Shown: positions 22,240-33,506 of the stretch, one piece after another
Layout of the letters: every line of letters starts with the position of its first letter
Numbering within the stretch: position 1 is the stretch's first letter
Assembly: GCF_017591425.1 (NCBI RefSeq)
Contig: NW_024466607.1
Span: 8,626,501 to 8,690,500, forward strand
Length of the DNA stretch: 64,000 nt
Source of the DNA: Ochotona curzoniae
Taxonomy: Eukaryota; Chordata; Mammalia; Lagomorpha; Ochotonidae
Reading direction: 5' to 3'
The notes under the pieces: generated by a model
What the model was told of the DNA's origin: nothing
The model's database searches: none
Seen by the model: the letters and a program-made list of their open reading frames with translations, nothing else
Program-made: the position numbers and the translations under genes

Positions 22240-22500
22240 GTCAGACGTGGGCTGTCACGTGGCATACATGCATCACGGTGCCTGGGTTCAAGTCCTGGCT
22301 CCACTTCCGATCCTGACTTCCTGCTAATGGGCACCCTGGAGGCAGCAGGCGAGGCTTGAGAACATGGGTCCCTGCCACCCTCATGGGAAACCCAGAAGGA
22401 GGTCCCTGCTCCTGGCTTTAGCCTGGCCCAACCCTGGCTGGAGCAGATATTTGGGGACTGAAATCAGCAGAAGGAAGATCTGTCTCTGTGTCTTAGAAAG
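22240..22500 (+). mobile_element. CSINE, diverged
   Basis: TGCCTGGGTTCAAGTCCTGG, CTTCCTGCTAATGGGCACCC, TCATGGGAAACCCAGAAGGA, ATTTGGGGACTGAAATCAGC and GAAGGAAGATCTGTCTCTGT are the SINE blocks in order. The A-tail has grown into the purine tract that follows. Confidence 0.83.
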
Positions 22501-22672
22501 GAAAAAGGAAGGGAAGGAAAGCAGGAAGGAAGCAAAGATAAGAAAGGAGGGAAGGAAAGGAGGAAGAGAAAGGAAGAAAGAAGGAAAAAAGGAAGGAAGG
22601 AAGGAAGGAAAGAAAGAAAAGAAAAGAAAAAAAAGAAAGAAAGAAAGAAGAAGAAAGAGAAAAAGGGACTAC
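22497..22672 (+). repeat. Polypurine tract from an expanded SINE tail
   Basis: About 175 bases of almost pure A and G (GGAAGGAAAGAAAGAAAA-type units) directly continuing the SINE tail. This is the usual route by which SINE tails become (GAAA)n/(GGAA)n microsatellites. It is likely length-variable and prone to triplex formation. Confidence 0.9.
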
Positions 22673-22734
22673 TGGTCTGGGCTGTCCAGAGAAAGAACTG
22701 GCAAGGTGCTTGTCTGGGTGTGGAGGGGGCACCT

Positions 22735-23035
22735 GCTAAGGAACCAACGCACGTGACTGTGTGGCTGACAAGTGCCCAGACAGGGTGCAGGGAAGCTGAG
22801 GCTGTGACTCCTGCTTCAAGGCTGATTCACTCCCCAAGGGGCTGCAACAGTCGGAAGCCAGGAATTCCACCCTGGTCTCCCAGGTGAGTGGCTGCCCCCC
22901 AAGCACCTGGCTGTTTCCCTTCTGCGGCTTTCCTGGGTGCATGAGCAGGGAGCTGGATCAGAAGCGGGGCAGCTAGCACTCGGACAGACACTCCCCCGAG
23001 GCCTGGCTTTATCGCAGGCGGTGGACTGACCAGCC
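22735..23035 (-). mobile_element. CSINE, antisense, diverged
   Basis: GATTCACTCCCCAAGGGGCT, GAAGCCAGGAATTCCACC, CCTGGTCTCCCAGGTGAGTG and TGAGCAGGGAGCTGGATCAG, then a GAGGCCTGGC-type reversed head. The tail side before 22810 is poorly preserved. Confidence 0.75.
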
Positions 23036-24755
23036 GTACTAGGATGCTGCCTCGGTACTTCTCCACTCCTGCGGTACTGGCTGTTTGAATGTATTTCTGT
23101 TTCTCTCCTCACTGTCACTCAGCAGTGTGTGTCCCAGGAATGCTGCAGACACCGTGCAGGGTACCCTGCCTGTCACTGGAAAGGGAGTGAAAAAATCCAC
23201 AACTCTGCAGTTTTAAAATGTCCTCAGCCTCCTCCCGTCTCTTGGGATGTTCGGTCACCTCCAGGGCACGGCAGATTCACGCGGCCCCTCCATCTAGGAT
23301 CTCCACACTTCCATTCCAGGGATTTCTTCCCATTTTCCCTATTCCATCTCCCTGGAATCCCATCTGTCCTAGCGTGGAGCTTCTGGCGTGTTCCTCTCCG
23401 CCTCTGACCCCTGTCCTCTTCCTCTCCCTGCTCTCTCTGGTGGCTTTCCTTATCTGTATTTTCCAAACTCTCTTTTAAGGATTTCCACTCCTGCCATCCT
23501 AGTGAGCGCCCTTTGTTTACTATGCTCTGTTCAAACGGCCACAGTGTCATCTCTTATCTCTCCGATATTCATTCAGGAACATCATTTTGAAGCTTCCCCC
23601 TCTGCTTAATCTCTGTTTCTTTTAAGTTGCTTTTTCTTTCCCACTTACTTGTTTGTTTTAACCTGTGCTTCTAATACCGCAGAGTGCCTCAGATGTCCGG
23701 CACTCCTCGATTGTCTCCTTATACTTGAAAGTAGGACACGGAGCACTGATGGGGGTCCTCTGTGTTTGTGCGTGCGTGTCTCTCTCTCTCGCTCACTCTG
23801 TTGGGGAGGGCTGGCTGTGGGCTTTGTGGCAGGGTGACCTGCTTGGGCTGTTTCCCCTAGGGAGCCCCCGAGGTCCTTCCTCCCATCTGGTCGGCCTCCC
23901 TTGAAGGTGTGGCAAGGAAGGTGCCCAAATCTCAGTGTCCCGCATGCAGGCGAGGGAAGAGGGCTGGAGGCTATGGCGGTCAGTGCGCCAGGCTCCTTCG
24001 CTTGCCCTTGGTTCTTCTGGCTTCACCTGTGAGCAGCGCTGGGAACCCCTCTGGGCATTTCTGGAGTTGGGCCTCAGCCCTCTGCTGGGATGCAGCTGCA
24101 CAGGGCAGTGAGGGTATCCGGGACAACTTTCTGACCTCTGTGGCTGCGGGGACCCTCGTGCCTCCTGTCCCCAGCACGTGCCAAGCTCTGGCCCCAGGCT
24201 TCCCAGGCCTTTGTCTTAGTGTCCACTCACCCATCTCCAGCCCAGAATCTAACACTGTGGCTGTTCCCTCCCAGCCTGCTCCCCTCTTTCCCATTCCTGC
24301 ACCAGAAATGGAACAGGGAAGAATACCCTTTTGCAGTCAGCCACAGGACTGAATTCTCAGCACTCAGGGCCTCCACCAACTTGACATACATAAGCTCGTG
24401 ACAGTTGGACGCAAGCATGAGGCTGCTGAGGATGAAGGCACCTCTTGTAAAGCAGTGTGCACATCTATTCCATGTCCAGCATTGATGCCTTCCTCGGCCA
24501 TGGTGGTGAGATGCGAGTGACGCTGAATCTTGAGTGCACTTGGGCTTTGCTTCTGCGCAGCTCAGTGGTGGCAGGAAAGGAGAGGACTGAGTTTTCCATC
24601 AATGCAGGATGTCATTCCTGGTGCCCCTTTGCAGTGACATCCACAGCCCAGACACCTTCTGCTGGCAGCTACTTCCCAAGTTGACCCCAAGCAGGACTGT
24701 GCATCTGATACAAGGCCCTTTCAAGGTAACTTTTGCAGTTATTAGACAAATTCTT
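23036..24755. other. Noncoding DNA
   Basis: No gene supported. 23400-23720 is pyrimidine-rich and resembles decayed transposon sequence that I could not name (CCTCAGATGTCCGGCACTCC then TCGATTGTCTCCTTATACTT). Frames lack domains. Confidence 0.45.
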
Positions 24756-25066
24756 GCCCAGCGCCGTAACCTAGCGTCAGAAGTCCTCTCCTTGTATGCG
24801 CTAGGATCCCATATGGGCACCAGTTCGCATCCTGGCTTCTCTACTTCCCATCCAGCTCCCTGCTTGTGGCCTGGGAAATCAGTCGAGGACGGCCCAAAGC
24901 TTTGGGACACTGCACCTGCATCAGAGACTTGGAAGAAGCTCCCTGGCTCCTGGCTTCAGATCCATTGGCTACTTGGGGTGTGAACCGGCAGATGCAATGT
25001 CTTCCTTTCTGTCTCATCTCTCTTTAAAATCTGACTTTCCAACAAAAATAAATAAATATTTTTTAA
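24756..25066 (+). mobile_element. CSINE, full length, younger type
   Basis: Head GCCCAGCGCCGTAACCTAGC, then GGATCCCATATGGGCACCAG, CTACTTCCCATCCAGCTCCC, ATCAGTCGAGGACGGCCCAA and a tail CAAAAATAAATAAATATTTT. The CTTCCCATCCAGC and GTCGAGGACGGCCCAA variants match the youngest copies in the window. Confidence 0.93.
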
Positions 25067-25425
25067 GCAAAAGACAATCTGTGCCCCAGATGTTCATAGT
25101 TATGGGTCTCTATAGGACATTAGGCCTTGCTTTTGTCTTCTCTGTGTTCTGGTTTACTTCTCTCCAGGAGCACTTTCCAAGGATGCTTTTGTGGTGTCCT
25201 TGGTGTATATATCACATGGGTTCTGTTTTGCAAACTCCCACCCAAGAATCGACTCCATAGAGGCTTGGCAGTAAAGGCAGCAACCATTAGGTGAAAGTCT
25301 TATTTGAGAGAGACACCAAGCCATTTAACTATGCTATGCACCTGTATTAGATAATGTTAGTGCTTCTATGTGGCTTTCTTGAGTGTAACCACAGCATGGC
25401 GCTACCCAGCTTCGACTTCCCTCAT
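25067..25425. other. Noncoding DNA
   Basis: About 360 bases between a SINE and an LTR-like segment. I see no gene and no repeat that I can name. Confidence 0.4.
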
Positions 25426-25700
25426 GTATACACAGGATGAACTATGTCTGCCCGCCCCACCCAAATTCATATATCGAAGCTTTGCCTCCCTCAGAAGGTG
25501 GGGGTAACTGAGTCAGGAGGAGCCTGGTGTCTCCCGCTGTGAGAGGGGACGCCAGGACAGCAGCAGACCAGGTGAGCACGCAGTGAGCAGAGGCAGTCCC
25601 CAGTCCAGGGAGAGGCTCTGAGGGAACCAAGGCTGTGGACACCATGGCCTCGGGCCTTCCGCCCTAGAACAGCCGGAATCCCAACGCCTGCTGCTCTGGT
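25426..25700 (+). mobile_element. MaLR-type (MLT1/MST-like) LTR relic
   Basis: CCCAAATTCATATATCGAAG, then AGAAGGTGGGGGTAACTGAG, GTGAGCACGCAGTGAGCAGA and CTCGGGCCTTCCGCCCTAGA follow the LTR order ATTCATATGTTGAA, AGGAGGTGGGGCCTTTGGGA, GTGAGGACACAGCGAGAAG, TTGGACTTCCCAGCCTCCAGAAC. Very diverged; family name tentative. Confidence 0.5.
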
Positions 25701-25867
25701 CCCACCTGCCACGTTCTGTGGCAAACTCACCTGGTACCCTTGTTCCCTCTAGTTACTAACAGGGAGGAGCCTATTCAAAGGGTGAGACGGGGACAGCCGG
25801 GGCCTGCGCTGTGCCTCCTCTGCATGAGCCCAGAGTGAGACAGTCCTACAGTCTGCCCCTCTGGGAC

Positions 25868-26404
25868 TGCTGTGAGTTGGCCAAATCTATGCCAAAAAAT
25901 GAGTCCGAGACAGACTCCTAGAAGCTCAGGAGTCTTCATTCCCTGGCGCCGACCAGTGCACTGTCCCATTCCACCTCACGTGGAAGAGGGGAGCAGCCCC
26001 CATCAGCCGTGTTCCGGGGTTCTTAAGCAGTGATCATCCAATCAGCTAGGAGCACTGGCAAGTAATATGAGTCATTCAATCAACCAACATCAGCGCACAC
26101 ACAAATGATCCAATCAAATGTAGTGGCGTGGAACACAATCAATAAGTCACATCCCAGCTAGCAGTGAACAACAGGACCAGGCAAACAGATCCTCCCAATT
26201 CTATTTACAGAAAACAATTTGGAACAATCAGCTTACTGTCTGAGCTGCAAAAGAAAAGCAAGATCTCATCCCAGAACGAGATAAGCACTGTCACTCCCCT
26301 TTTAAGACTTTCCAAGAACTTAGTTATGGTAAAGGTCAGGTTATGGACAAATGTCTCAGAAGGCCTAGCCTTACTGTTGCCGTGTTCTGTTGCCTGGGCT
26401 GCCA
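25868..26404 (-). mobile_element. Retroviral-type LTR, antisense
   Basis: On the minus strand it begins TGTGGCAGCCCAGGCAACAG at 26404. It continues through U3-like sequence with repeated TTGATTGGA/GCTGATTGGATGATC CCAAT-type motifs, a AAGAACCCC stretch, a GGGAATGAAGACTCCTGAGC segment resembling a mutated AATAAAG polyadenylation site, then U5-like TTTTTTGGCATAGATTTGGCC ending in CA near 25868. No primer binding site or coding region is recognisable next to it, so it may be solitary. The ends and class are uncertain. Confidence 0.6.
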
Positions 26405-27969
26405 CATGATAGGCCCTTGGGAGCCAGGCAGCCTTTCGCTGGGCCGCGGAGTCCCCTTTCTATGACTGTAACAGAAGGCTGGGGGCATTGTCCATTACAA
26501 AGGCTGCAGGCTAATTGAGCTCAGGGTCTTGAGGCTCTGAAGCAAGGCACCATGAGACCTAGGCTCTGGTGAGGCCCTCCTAGCAGATCACAGTGGCAGG
26601 AGCAGGTCAGGTGGCAGACAGGAAGCCAGGGTGAGGACGGAGTTGAGGTAATCCCTTCCAAGGACCTGCCCCTCTGCGATGGAAGACCCGCCCCAGGGGA
26701 TGCAGTAACTAAGTCCTGCTTCTCAGAGGCTCCACCACTACTCCACTGCAACACTCAGAACCAAGCTGGGGGACAAACACATCCCAAAGGAAGCCCGGAC
26801 CACTCACCACAGGCCCCACAGTGCCCTCACCTTCCCTGCCATGGTCCACCAGAACCACTCCCAGCACGACCCGCAGCCTGCCCAGCCTTTACCTGCTGGA
26901 CACAGCCAGCCAGGAAAGGACGGAAGGCCCACAAGAGACCAGGAAACCATCTCTTGGGCCTCCAGATATCTTGGGCAGGGACTGAAGGACTTGGGGCACA
27001 GATGGTGATTTTTATCTGGTATTCCAATTGGCAGCGAAGGCTTTGGAAGAGAAAGGAGCATATGGGAATTGAACAGCTGGCTAAGTAGATGCAATCGAAC
27101 AGCAAGATTTGATTTTCTGGACCGTGGCTGAAGACGGGTTCTTGGCTAGGACCTGCATTAACTGTCTTAATATCATGTGAGTGCAGCATTTAACTATTTG
27201 GAAATCCCTTTTATGGTATGCTGCTTTGGTGTCACCTGATATCAACTGGGGTGGACAGAGAATTGGTTTTCTCCCAGGGTCGGGAAGCGGAGGTGCCCTG
27301 TTCAGGCTCGGAGGGCTGAGGGGCCTGAGGGCTGGCCAGCTCTGTGCCTCTCCCAAGTCAGGGCCCTTCTCTGTCTGCCCCGGTCTTCTGGGAAACACCT
27401 TACATTGAGACTCACAACCGACCTGTGTGTGGTGTGTGTTTGGGGCATGTGGCGGGTGTGGGATATGAAGTATGGTGTGTTTTTAACGTGTTTGGGGTGC
27501 ACATATACGTATATAACGTGTGTTGGTATGCAGGAATAACCTATGTGCATGTCCTCCCGTCTGTCTCAGCTGGATGGCGTGTCTGGGTTTCCTGCCTTGC
27601 ATAGTCCAGTCCCTGGACAATGTCTGGGCCACACTGCCAAGGTGGATGGACTCTCCCCCAAGGAAACCCCAGAGGGCGTGGGAAAGGAACAGAAGGGGAG
27701 CCTCTGGCAGATGCCTTGCTTTGCCTTGATGCCTCACTGGTGCCCCCAAGGCCCTGTGGGGCTCACTATGTGTGTGGGAGGGCTTCCTGTGAGCCCGATG
27801 AGGAGCACAGCAAGGAAGTTATTTCCCTGCAAAGGATCTCTCTCATCTTCTAATGGCTTCAAAGAGAATGCTCTGGTTTGGTGCTAGGAATGTTTTTAAC
27901 ACCTTGCTAATACTTGCTAATCTCCCTTCTTGTAACAGAGAAGGGTAGGCCTGGACATAAAGTCTTGCC

Positions 27970-28000
<31 letters not shown>

Positions 28001-29009
28001 AATTAGGGTTTAGTAACATTATTTTGACTTCATTGTACTTTCTTGTTCTTGGATGACGGAAAATATGACTCCATTTATTAAGCGATGCAAAGTTGCCCGT
28101 TAAGCTTGCATGAGATAGAAAAAAATGTAAAAGATAAAAATAAAATGTAGGTGTAAATTAAAACATAGCTGAGATTTGAGAAAACATCCATTTGGTAAGG
28201 TCTGAGATTGGAGTGTGTGGTACAACCTATCTGGAGTGGCTGGGGGGGGGGGTGGCGGGGCAGCAGCTGTCACTTCCAGCTACAGGAGAGCCATGGCTCC
28301 TCACCCGGCCCTCTGCCACCACACTCCCACAGGAGGACACTGCCCAGCTGTGGGGTCAAGGCAAGGCCCCTGGCCTCTGAGACACCTCAAAGCTTTGGCC
28401 AAGAGAAACACCGAGTGGAAGCGACCATGGGGTGTCTCCATCGTCCACCCGTTCCATGCAGGTGGACTTGTCTCTTCTCCCTGAACCTGAGAGTGCTGGC
28501 AGGGGTGCTGGTACACTTTGCATCTCACCCATCTTTTCAATAAAGATGGGGGAGAACTGTCCACCACGCTCTGAAATGCAGACTGCCCAGGCTACTCCAC
28601 GGCAGTGCCTACTGTTTCTCAAACCAAGCTGAACCAAGACTCTCAGAAGCTTAGACAAAGGGACTGGGGCAGCTGATCCAAAGAGAGATACAGCTGAGCT
28701 GTGATGTCTCACTCAAAGCCACCCACACCTTTTATTTTCTTTTGTTAGTGCACAAAATAAGGCCTCTGGGGAGCCCTAGAGGGGGAGGGGGTTGGGAGCT
28801 TAGGAAGCCTGAGCCAATCAGTGTGATTCAGTTTCCCTAGCCAGGGACTGGCTTAGGAAGCAGGAATGACCCTGCTGCTCCAGCCAGCTGCTGAGGTGTG
28901 AGATTCCCTCTGTTGATGCCGCAGATCTTGGCAGCTGTCTTGATATAACGAAGATCATTAGACAAGAAAGATGGAAGCCTGGGTCCCAGGACTTCTTACT
29001 GTGTGGGTA
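26405..29009. other. Noncoding DNA at the GC-to-AT transition
   Basis: No gene supported. It includes TG-rich DNA near 27420-27540, a CAG repeat (27968-28001), a G-run near 28242, and AT-richer repeat-free DNA around 28040-28200 that could be conserved. Composition shifts from GC-rich toward AT-rich across this block. Confidence 0.45.
27968..28001 (+). repeat. (CAG)n trinucleotide repeat
   Basis: About eleven CAG units with one TAG interruption. It is not in a recognisable coding context. Confidence 0.92.
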
Positions 29010-29690
29010 TCTTAATGCATCTTCTGTTGCTATTGCCGACCATCAAAGACTGAGTGATTTATAAAGAAGAGAATGTTGGAGCGAGCCCTGAGGTGTAGCA
29101 GGTAAAGCCATCACCTGCAGTGCCAGCAATCTCATATGGGCACTGGTTTGAGTTCTGGCTGCTCTATCTGCAATCTAGCTCCCTACCAACGTACCTGGAG
29201 AAGCAACAGAAGATGCGCCAAGTGCTTGGGCCCCTGTACTCACATGGAAAGCCTGGAGGGGGTTCTGGGCTCCTGGTTTTGGCCAGAGCTGGAGCCGTTT
29301 AGGAAGTGAAATCAGCAGGCGGAAAATCTCTCCCCCTCTCTCTGTAATTCTGCATTTAAAAAATAAATCAATAAATAGATAGATAAATAGATAAATAAAT
29401 ATTTTACTTAAAAAAAGGTAGAGTGTAGCTCACAGTTCTGGAGGCCATGAACCAAGAGCATGGTGGTGGCATCTGCTCAAACACTGGAGAGGACCTTCCA
29501 GCTGGCCACGACATGGCAGAGGGCATCGCCAGGGAGCCTGGGCAGGTGAACCCAACAGCTTGCTTCTGTAATGAGGCTGTCCCCTCATGGCCCAGCACCC
29601 TACCAAAGTCACCACCTCTCAGATAACCATTAGCATTAGCATGAAATGTTAGTTACCAAATCTCCAACATAGGACATGTGGGGACACATT
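29010..29690 (-). mobile_element. MaLR-type LTR, antisense, split by a SINE
   Basis: Left part: CTTCTGTTGCTATTGCCGAC and GACTGAGTGATTTATAAAGA. Right part after the SINE: GCTCACAGTTCTGGAGGCCA, AAGAGCATGGTGGTGGCATC, ACATGGCAGAGGGCATC, CAAAGTCACCACCTCTCAGA and ATGTGGGGACACATTTGGAA. Together these follow the reversed LTR order (TTGCTATAACAGAATACCTGAGACTGGGTAATTTATAAAG, CACAGTTCTGGAGGC, GCCCCACCTCTTAAT, GGGGACACATTC). Confidence 0.65.
29081..29405 (+). mobile_element. CSINE inserted in the MaLR LTR
   Basis: Head GAGCCCTGAGGTGTAGCAGG, then CAATCTCATATGGGCACTGG, ATCTAGCTCCCTACCAACGT, GTGCTTGGGCCCCTGTACTC and a tail drifted into AATAGATAGATAAATAGAT. It separates two parts of one LTR, so it is younger than that LTR. 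Confidence 0.92.
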
Positions 29691-29699
29691 TGGAATTGT

Positions 29700-29773
29700 T
29701 TCTTTTCCTTCCTTCCTTCCTTCCTTCCTTCCTTCCTTCCTTCCTTCCTTCCTTCCTTCCTTCCTTCCTTCCT
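29700..29773 (+). repeat. (CTTC)n microsatellite
   Basis: About sixteen nearly perfect TTCC units directly next to the T-rich end of an antisense SINE, so probably an expanded SINE tail. Confidence 0.96.
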
Positions 29774-30406
29774 TTTTTCTTAAGATTTCTTTACTTTTTG
29801 TTGGAAAGCCAGATTTACAGAGAGAAGGAAAGACAGAGAAAGATTTTCCATCCACTGGTTTATTCCTCAAATGGCCACAACGGCCAGAGCAAGGAGCCAA
29901 GAGCTTGTTCCCACACAGGTGCAGGTTCTCAAGGCTTCATGCCATTCTCTTTTCCCTTTGTTTTTTACTCATTTATTTTTGTTGGAGAGGCAAATTTACA
30001 GAGAAAAGAAGAATAAGAGAGAAGGATCTTCCATCCGCTGATTCATTCCCCAAGTGGCCACAATGGCTGGAACTGAGCTGATCTGAAGCCAGGAGCCTCT
30101 TCTGGGTCTCCCACGTGGGTACAGAGTCCCAAGACATTGGGCCATCCTCCACTGCTTTCCCAGGCTACAAGCAGGGAACTGGATGGGAAGTGGAGCAGCC
30201 AGGAAATGAACCGGCACCATGGAATTCTGGAGAATACAAGGCAAGGACTTTAGCCACTAGGCTACCATGCTGGACCTGCTGCTTCTCAGGCCACAAGCAG
30301 GGTGCTGGATGGGAAGTGGAATAGCCGAGACATGAACTGATGCCCATTTGGGATTCTGGCACTTGCAAAGGAAGAATTACCTAATTGAGCCATTGCACTG
30401 AGTCCT
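29774..30406 (-). mobile_element. CSINE, antisense, outer copy split by another SINE
   Basis: Left part 29774-29948: AAGATTTCTTTACTTTTTGT, GATTTTCCATCCACTGG, CAGGTGCAGGTTCTCAAGGC. Right part about 30276-30406: TCTCAGGCCACAAGCAGGGT, GGATGGGAAGTGGAATAGCC and TTGAGCCATTGCACTGAGTC. The break falls inside the block that normally joins CCATCCTC to CTGCTTTCCCAGGCC. Confidence 0.88.
29955..30275 (-). mobile_element. CSINE, antisense, inner copy
   Basis: A complete reversed SINE: CTCATTTATTTTTGTTGGAG, GGATCTTCCATCCGCTGATT, TCTGGGTCTCCCACGTGGGT, GGCCATCCTCCACTGCTTTC, GCCACTAGGCTACCATGCTG. It lies within an older SINE of the same orientation. Confidence 0.93.
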
Positions 30407-31015
30407 GGGATAATTAATTTCCTGACCATGCTGCTTCTAGTTGGATGTTCTGCTAATGGCAGCAAAAGCATAGCCCAAGTAGGAATGCCAGGGAGGCAGG
30501 AGCTGGTCCTTAGGGGCCAGGGACCCCTCACCTGTGCTGTCTTTGGTCATTTTCATGTTTCTTCTCTGCGGAGAAGGTACATGATTTCTTCTGTCCCGCT
30601 TTCTGTAGCGCTGGCCATGAAGGTGGTTACGGGCCTGTGTACGTGTGGTCGATTCTGTCTCCTGGGATTCTGTGAAGCATCCAGAGGCGGCCAGATTTAG
30701 CCAGGGGTTTGCAAGTCCCAAGTCCCACTCCCCTTTACTTCACTGGCCTTCACAAGGGTAGCTGGGCAGGATCTGGCCTAGGCAGCAGCTGCCCAGCTTG
30801 GGGGGCACCACTGGGAAGGCACCTCCTGGTCAGAGTCTCCGAGGCAGGGGGGTGGGGGTTCTCTGCTTCTCTTCCCATGTTAGTTGCCAAGAGACAAGGC
30901 CAGGACTGCCCAGGACCTGAACATTTCTTTCTGTGATGACGAATTTTTTAAAATGTGTGTGTTTTTCTGTTGAGCATCATTAAGATAGAACGGACAAATA
31001 AAAACTGCATATATT
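30407..31015. other. Noncoding DNA
   Basis: About 600 bases with no gene and no repeat that I can name with confidence. Confidence 0.45.
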
Positions 31016-31365
31016 TGGGGCTGATGTCGAAGCATAGTAAATTAAGCCACCACCTTAATTGTAAAGTTAATATCCCATATGGGCTCTGTTTCAAGTCCCT
31101 GGCTGCTCCACTTCTGATTCAGTTCCCTGCTAACAGCCTAGGAAAAGCAGAAGATGGCCCAGGTGTCTGAGTCCTTGTACTCACATGTGAGACCTGGACA
31201 ATGCTCCCGGCTCCCGTTTCCTGGTTCCCGGCTCCTGGCTCCTGGCTTTGGCCTGGCCCAGCCTTGCCCATTGCAATCACCTAGAATTGATGGCAGATGA
31301 TAGAGAATTCCAGATGACAGAAATTTCTGTCTCTGCCTTTCAAACAAACAAAATGTATTTTTAAA
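31016..31365 (+). mobile_element. CSINE with internal duplication
   Basis: Head GGGGCTGATGTCGAAGCATA, then AATATCCCATATGGGCTCTG, GCAGAAGATGGCCCAGGTGT and CAAACAAACAAAATGTATTT. The GGCTCCTGG block is repeated about four times near 31205-31245, a small internal expansion. Its 3' end abuts the 3' end of an antisense L1. Confidence 0.9.
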
Positions 31366-33506
31366 TTGCATGTATTTATGGTGTGCAGTGTGTTGTTTTA
31401 ATATATGAAGGCCCTGTGGAATGACTGATTCAAACTAATTAAAATATTCACTTCACAGACTTGTGTTTTGTGTTTGGTGAGAACATTTTAGAACCTGCTC
31501 TCTCTCAGCAATTTTCAAGTATATATGCAATGTTATTATTATTAACCCATAATATGCCAGTAGTTCACTGTAAATCAGAACTTACTCATCTCATCTGTTG
31601 GACTGATTACCATCAGCAACCACCATTTCCCTCTCAGTTCAACTTTGCTAGACTCTACCTACACGTGCGGGCATGTGGTATTTCCCTCTGTGCCGGGCTT
31701 GTTACACTTATGTCGCCACAAAATAATAGAATTTCCTTCTATTTATTTATTTCAGAAAGGCAGATATACAGAAAGAAGGAAAGACAAAGATCTTCCGGCT
31801 GCTCATTTACTCCCCAAGCGGCCGCAATGGCAGGAGCTGAGCCAATCCAAAGCCAAGGAGCCAGGAGCTTCTTCCAGGTCTCCCATGCAGGTGCAGGCTC
31901 CCAAGGCTTTGGGCTGTCCTCGACTATTTTTCTAGACCACAAGCAAGGAGCTGGCTGGGAAGTGGGGCTGCTGGGATACCAGCACCCATATGGGATTCTG
32001 GCGCATGCTAGGTGAAGATTTAGCCACTAGGCAAGAAATATTGTGTATATTTGCCACATTTTCTTTAACCATTCATCCTTAACCTGCCCTGATGCATAAT
32101 TTGTAAATATTTCCCCCCGGGTTGGTAAGCTTTCTTTTTCAGTTTGTGATCATTGCCTCTGCCATTATGAAAGCTTTTTAATTTGGTGCTATTCCATGCA
32201 TTTGTGCTTTTCTTGCCTGTGCATTTAGTGTCAAATCCAAGAAGTTATTTCCCAAATCAATGTCAAGAAGCCTTCTCTTTTTCTTCTAATAGTTTCACAC
32301 TTTCAAGGCTTACATTTAAGTCCGTAATTTTTTCCTGGTTGTGGTGTTAAGTTTCAGTCTTCCACTTATGGATATCCCAGATTTGTCAATAGTGCCTTCT
32401 GACTAAATGGTCCTTTTCCTATACTGGAGTCCCTGGCATCTTCGTCAAAGGTTGGGTGATCATAAATGAACAGATTTACGTCAGTAACTCAGTCTAGAAT
32501 GTTCCCATGCCAGCAACATGCTGCTTGAATCACTGGAGCTTTGTAATATAACGTGAAATCAGCATTGCTTTAAGCTTTGTTCATTTTTGCTCAAAATTGC
32601 TTTAATTGTTTAGGGTAATTTGTGGTTCCATGTGAATCTCAGTACTGGGTTTTCTATTTCTGTGGAAATCTTATGGAGATTTGATTGATATTATTGATGT
32701 TTTGTTAATATTAATTCTTCCGGTTCATGAAAGAGGATAATTTTCCATGTTCCTATGTCTTCTTCAATTTTTATGATCTATTTACTATGCTTGTTAAGCG
32801 TTTTTGAGTCCATGTTCACCACAGATAATGACCTGTAATATTTTCTTATAATGTCCCCACTGGATTTGATATGAGAGTAACACTGGCCTCCTAAAATGAA
32901 TTTGGAAATTATCTCTGTCTTTTAAATTTTTTTTGGAAGAGTCTGAAAAGGATTGGCATTAGTTCCTCCTTAAATGGTGGGTGGAACTCACCCATAGCCA
33001 TCTGGTCCTGGACTTTGCGTTGTTGGGAGATTTTGGATTACTGAGTCAATATTCCTGCATGTTTATGGATCTGTTCTTTGTTTTTTTTTTTTTTTAATGC
33101 TTCAGTCTTGGCAGGCATTATGTTTTTAAGATCATCCATTTCTAAGTTATCAGATTTGTTGGCCGATTGCTGCTTGTGATAGTCTTTTACAATATTTTTA
33201 TTTATATGGCATTTACTGTAACATATCCCTCATTTATGATTTGCCTTATCTTGTTATATTTTTTCTTGGTTAGTCTAGCTAAAGTCTTGTCTATTCTGTT
33301 AATCTTTTTGAAGCACCATCTTATAGTATCAGTGATCCATTCTATTGTCGCTTTCATCCCAAATTCATCTCTAATCTTTATTGTTTCTAGCTTCTAAGTT
33401 TAGGTTTAGTTGCAGTACTCTTCTTTGGGTTGGTGTTCAGCTTCATGAACAGACATGTAACCTTCCAGAGATTTGGGTACTTTTTAGCCAGCATTTTTCA
33501 AAATAC
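31366..33506 (-). mobile_element. L1 3' half (ORF2 and 3' end), antisense
   Basis: Reversed L1 landmarks in order: TGTATTTATGGTGTGCAGTG, CAATGTTATTATTATTAACC, TGTGCCGGGCTTGTTACACT, then (after a SINE) TGCCACATTTTCTTTAACCA, TGGTCCTTTTCCTATACTGG, TTTCTATTTCTGTGGAAATC, GGAAGAGTCTGAAAAGGATT and GCCATCTGGTCCTGG. These correspond to the 3' end and reverse-transcriptase region of ORF2. Many stops show it is inactive. Confidence 0.87.
31738..32034 (-). mobile_element. CSINE inserted in the antisense L1
   Basis: ATTTATTTATTTCAGAAAGG, AAAGATCTTCCGGCTGCTCA, CCAGGTCTCCCATGCAGGTG and ACCCATATGGGATTCTGGCG, ending GCCACTAGGC. L1 sequence resumes directly after with GTGTATATTTGCCACATTTT. Confidence 0.93.

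Noticed and set aside
22497..22672. CRISPR-like or satellite array
   Set aside because: Irregular purine-only tract with no spacer-repeat pattern; it continues a SINE tail.
23400..23720. Possible transposon remnant
   Set aside because: A few words seem familiar from old L1 or LTR sequences, but the order and length were too weak to name a family.
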